Assembly: GCA_965217685.1 (NCBI GenBank)
Contig: CBDCIZ010000003.1
Span: 2,108,001 to 2,172,000, forward strand
Reading direction: 5' to 3'
Origin: Aurantimonas sp965217685
GTDB taxonomy: Bacteria > Pseudomonadota > Alphaproteobacteria > Rhizobiales > Rhizobiaceae
Length of the DNA stretch: 64,000 nt
Shown here one piece after another: positions 62,643 through 64,000 of this stretch. Positions within the stretch are counted from its first letter, which is position 1. The number at the start of each line of letters is the position of its first letter. Position numbers and translations under genes: made by a program. The notes beneath the pieces are model-generated. The model was not told the DNA's origin. It made no database searches and was given only the letters and a program-made list of their open reading frames with translations.

Positions 62643-63950
62643 ATGAAACGAACGATAGTATCTTTGGCTTTGGCGGTGGGGCTCTGGGCCTCTGCCGCCA
62701 GCGCGCAGAACAAGCCCTACGAGGGCGTTACGCTGCGCGTTCTTGGGACCCAGCAAACTTGGGAAACCGAACTTCAGAAACGTGCTCAGCAATTCACCGA
62801 GAAGACTGGCGCGAAGGTAGTCTTCGATCTCTACTCTCTCACCCAAGGCATTCAGAAGGTGACGATCGAGCTATCGTCCCGTTCGCCAGCCTACGATCTC
62901 GTCTTCGTCGAGGCGAGTGACGTCGTCCGCTTTGGAAAGGCGGGATTGCTGGAGCCGCTGGACAGTGCCGTCAAGGCCAATCTGGATACAAAAGTCGACG
63001 ACTTCCTACCGGCGACGATTCAGGCAAACACGATCGACGGCAAGCTTTACGCTCTGCCGCATTTTGCGGCGACCCAAATGCTTTATTGGCGACCCGACTT
63101 GTTCGAGAAAGCGGGCCTCGACGGTCCACCGAAAACGTTCTCGGAGATGATGGACGACTGCGCCAAGCTGCAGACGCCGGAGATCCGCTGTACCGCTATG
63201 CGCGGCAAACCCTCGATCTCCGAAAACGTCTGGTACTGGACCCAGATGTTGCTCGGCTTTGGCGGCAGCTTCGTTGCGGATTATCCGAACGACTTGACGC
63301 CAACCGTCGATTCTCCGGAAGCGGTCAAGGCCGCGGATTTCTATGCCGAGCTGATGAACAAGTACGGCATTCCGGGTTCGGTCTCGGCAAGCTACGACGA
63401 GGTTGTCATCGCAATGCAGCAGGGCAATATCGCGATGGCGATCGAAGGCGCCCCATTGGCAGGCCGCATTCTCGATCCCAAGCTTTCGAAAGTCGCCGGC
63501 AAGCTCGGCTTTGCCGTGCCTCCAGGTGGACCAGCCGGTACCTTTGCTCCCTTCACATCCCAAGCCTATGCGGTCAATGCCGCATCAAAGAGCAAGGAGG
63601 CGGCCGAGGCCTTTCTGATTTGGTCGACGAGCCCGGCAATGATGAAGGATATCGCGGTCAATAGTTCCTTCGTCGCCGTGACGCGAGATTCAGTCTGGAA
63701 CGATCCGGCCTTCGTAAAAGTCCATGGCTACGATTATGGTCATGGCAGCTTCACCAAGGCTTATCGCGACACCCTCGCCGCCGCAGATCCGCAGTATCGT
63801 CTGCCGATCCCTGAGTTCCGTCCTGCCGGCGATCGTGTGGGCATCGCACTCCAGGAAATCGTGACTGGGAAGCGGAGCGCCGAAGATGCCCTTTCGGCGG
63901 CGAACTCCGACATCGAACGCATTTTCAGGCGCGCGCGACTGCTGCGCTGA
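62643..63950 (+). CDS. ABC-transporter extracellular solute-binding protein (family 1)
   Basis: A 435-residue lipid-free exported protein with a GGGAGGAACGA ribosome-binding site. Signal peptide residues 1-21 end in ASA. Family 1 sugar-binding features: VTLRVLGTQQTWETELQKRAQQFTEKTGAKVVFDLYS, LYALPHFAATQMLYWRPDLFEKAGLDGPPKTFSEM, and AMAIEGAPLAGRI. It would deliver an oligosaccharide, polyol or sugar derivative to the permeases upstream. No ATPase gene follows inside the window; one probably lies beyond 64000 or is shared. Confidence 0.9.
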   Translation: MKRTIVSLALAVGLWASAASAQNKPYEGVTLRVLGTQQTWETELQKRAQQFTEKTGAKVVFDLYSLTQGIQKVTIELSSRSPAYDLVFVEASDVVRFGKAGLLEPLDSAVKANLDTKVDDFLPATIQANTIDGKLYALPHFAATQMLYWRPDLFEKAGLDGPPKTFSEMMDDCAKLQTPEIRCTAMRGKPSISENVWYWTQMLLGFGGSFVADYPNDLTPTVDSPEAVKAADFYAELMNKYGIPGSVSASYDEVVIAMQQGNIAMAIEGAPLAGRILDPKLSKVAGKLGFAVPPGGPAGTFAPFTSQAYAVNAASKSKEAAEAFLIWSTSPAMMKDIAVNSSFVAVTRDSVWNDPAFVKVHGYDYGHGSFTKAYRDTLAAADPQYRLPIPEFRPAGDRVGIALQEIVTGKRSAEDALSAANSDIERIFRRARLLR

Positions 63951-63979
63951 CATCGAGCGGCTACAATCACCATCCCCTT

Positions 63980-64000
63980 CCCCGCACCGCAGGTGCGGGG
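63980..64000 (+). terminator. GC-rich hairpin after the binding-protein gene
   Basis: CCCCGCACC and GGTGCGGGG form a 9-bp stem around GCA, 30 bases after the stop. The window ends at the stem, so a following T-tract cannot be seen. It may be an intrinsic terminator, an attenuating intergenic hairpin or a repeat element. Confidence 0.4.

Noticed and set aside
26773..64000. second copy of the guaA 3' end as the far attachment site
   Set aside because: Scanning by eye found no repeat of GAGTGGGAATGA in the rest of the window; the island end may lie beyond it or have been lost.

Overview
The window looks like a stretch of an alphaproteobacterial chromosome, most likely Hyphomicrobiales (Rhizobiales). 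The support is the high G+C, a DUF2585/UPF0314 gene, an oxyR-katA divergon, class III alcohol dehydrogenase with S-formylglutathione hydrolase, tripartite tricarboxylate and TRAP transporters, and an SOS box of the alphaproteobacterial GTTC-N7-GTTC type. CrtZ-like and CrtX-like carotenoid genes suggest a pigmented member; genus is not determinable by eye.

Region 1 (1-26783) reads as stable core sequence. It holds the 3' part of pncB; a membrane GGDEF protein that has lost its signature loop; a marR-emrA-emrB efflux operon; a TctCBA transporter divergent from an HMG-CoA-lyase/CoA-transferase pair; a DUF421 protein; a formaldehyde-detoxification group (fghA, an ElaA-like acetyltransferase, class III adh); a D-galactose-dehydrogenase-like oxidoreductase; a sterol-desaturase-family enzyme; a carotenoid-modification group (crtZ, DUF2585, CrtX-like glycosyltransferase); oxyR/katA; an RsmB-type methyltransferase; TspO; an MTA/SAH-nucleosidase-like protein; and guaA.

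Region 2 (26784 to at least 52051, probably to the window end) is accessory DNA inserted directly behind guaA, a known integration hotspot. Just past the guaA stop lie three helically phased CAGTA repeats, then five copies of TGACGGTATA or close variants, then a truncated tyrosine-integrase gene, and then an IS200/IS605 and an IS5-family element side by side. The cargo follows. One block is a CoA-transferase, acyl-CoA dehydrogenase, IclR regulator, acetolactate-synthase-like TPP enzyme, quinone oxidoreductase, TRAP transporter and RraA-type aldolase, which looks like uptake and catabolism of an organic acid. Next come a secreted alpha/beta hydrolase, a LysR regulator, an exported isochorismatase cut off by an IS3-family element with 52-bp inverted repeats, a TetR regulator, the imuA-imuB-dnaE2 SOS mutasome, and an IS1595-family element.

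Region 3 (52035-64000) looks like a sulfate-ester utilisation module. A SorC/DeoR-type regulator faces a Cys-type sulfatase across an intergenic region with two palindromes built on CGCTCA/TGAGCG. Behind the sulfatase are a PotD-like binding protein, a fused double permease and an ATPase. Then come the formylglycine-generating enzyme that would activate the sulfatase, a LysR regulator, and a second, sugar-type ABC transporter (two permeases and a binding protein) whose ATPase must lie outside the window. Activation, desulfation, uptake and regulation are thus linked in one locus; the substrate is not readable from the sequence.
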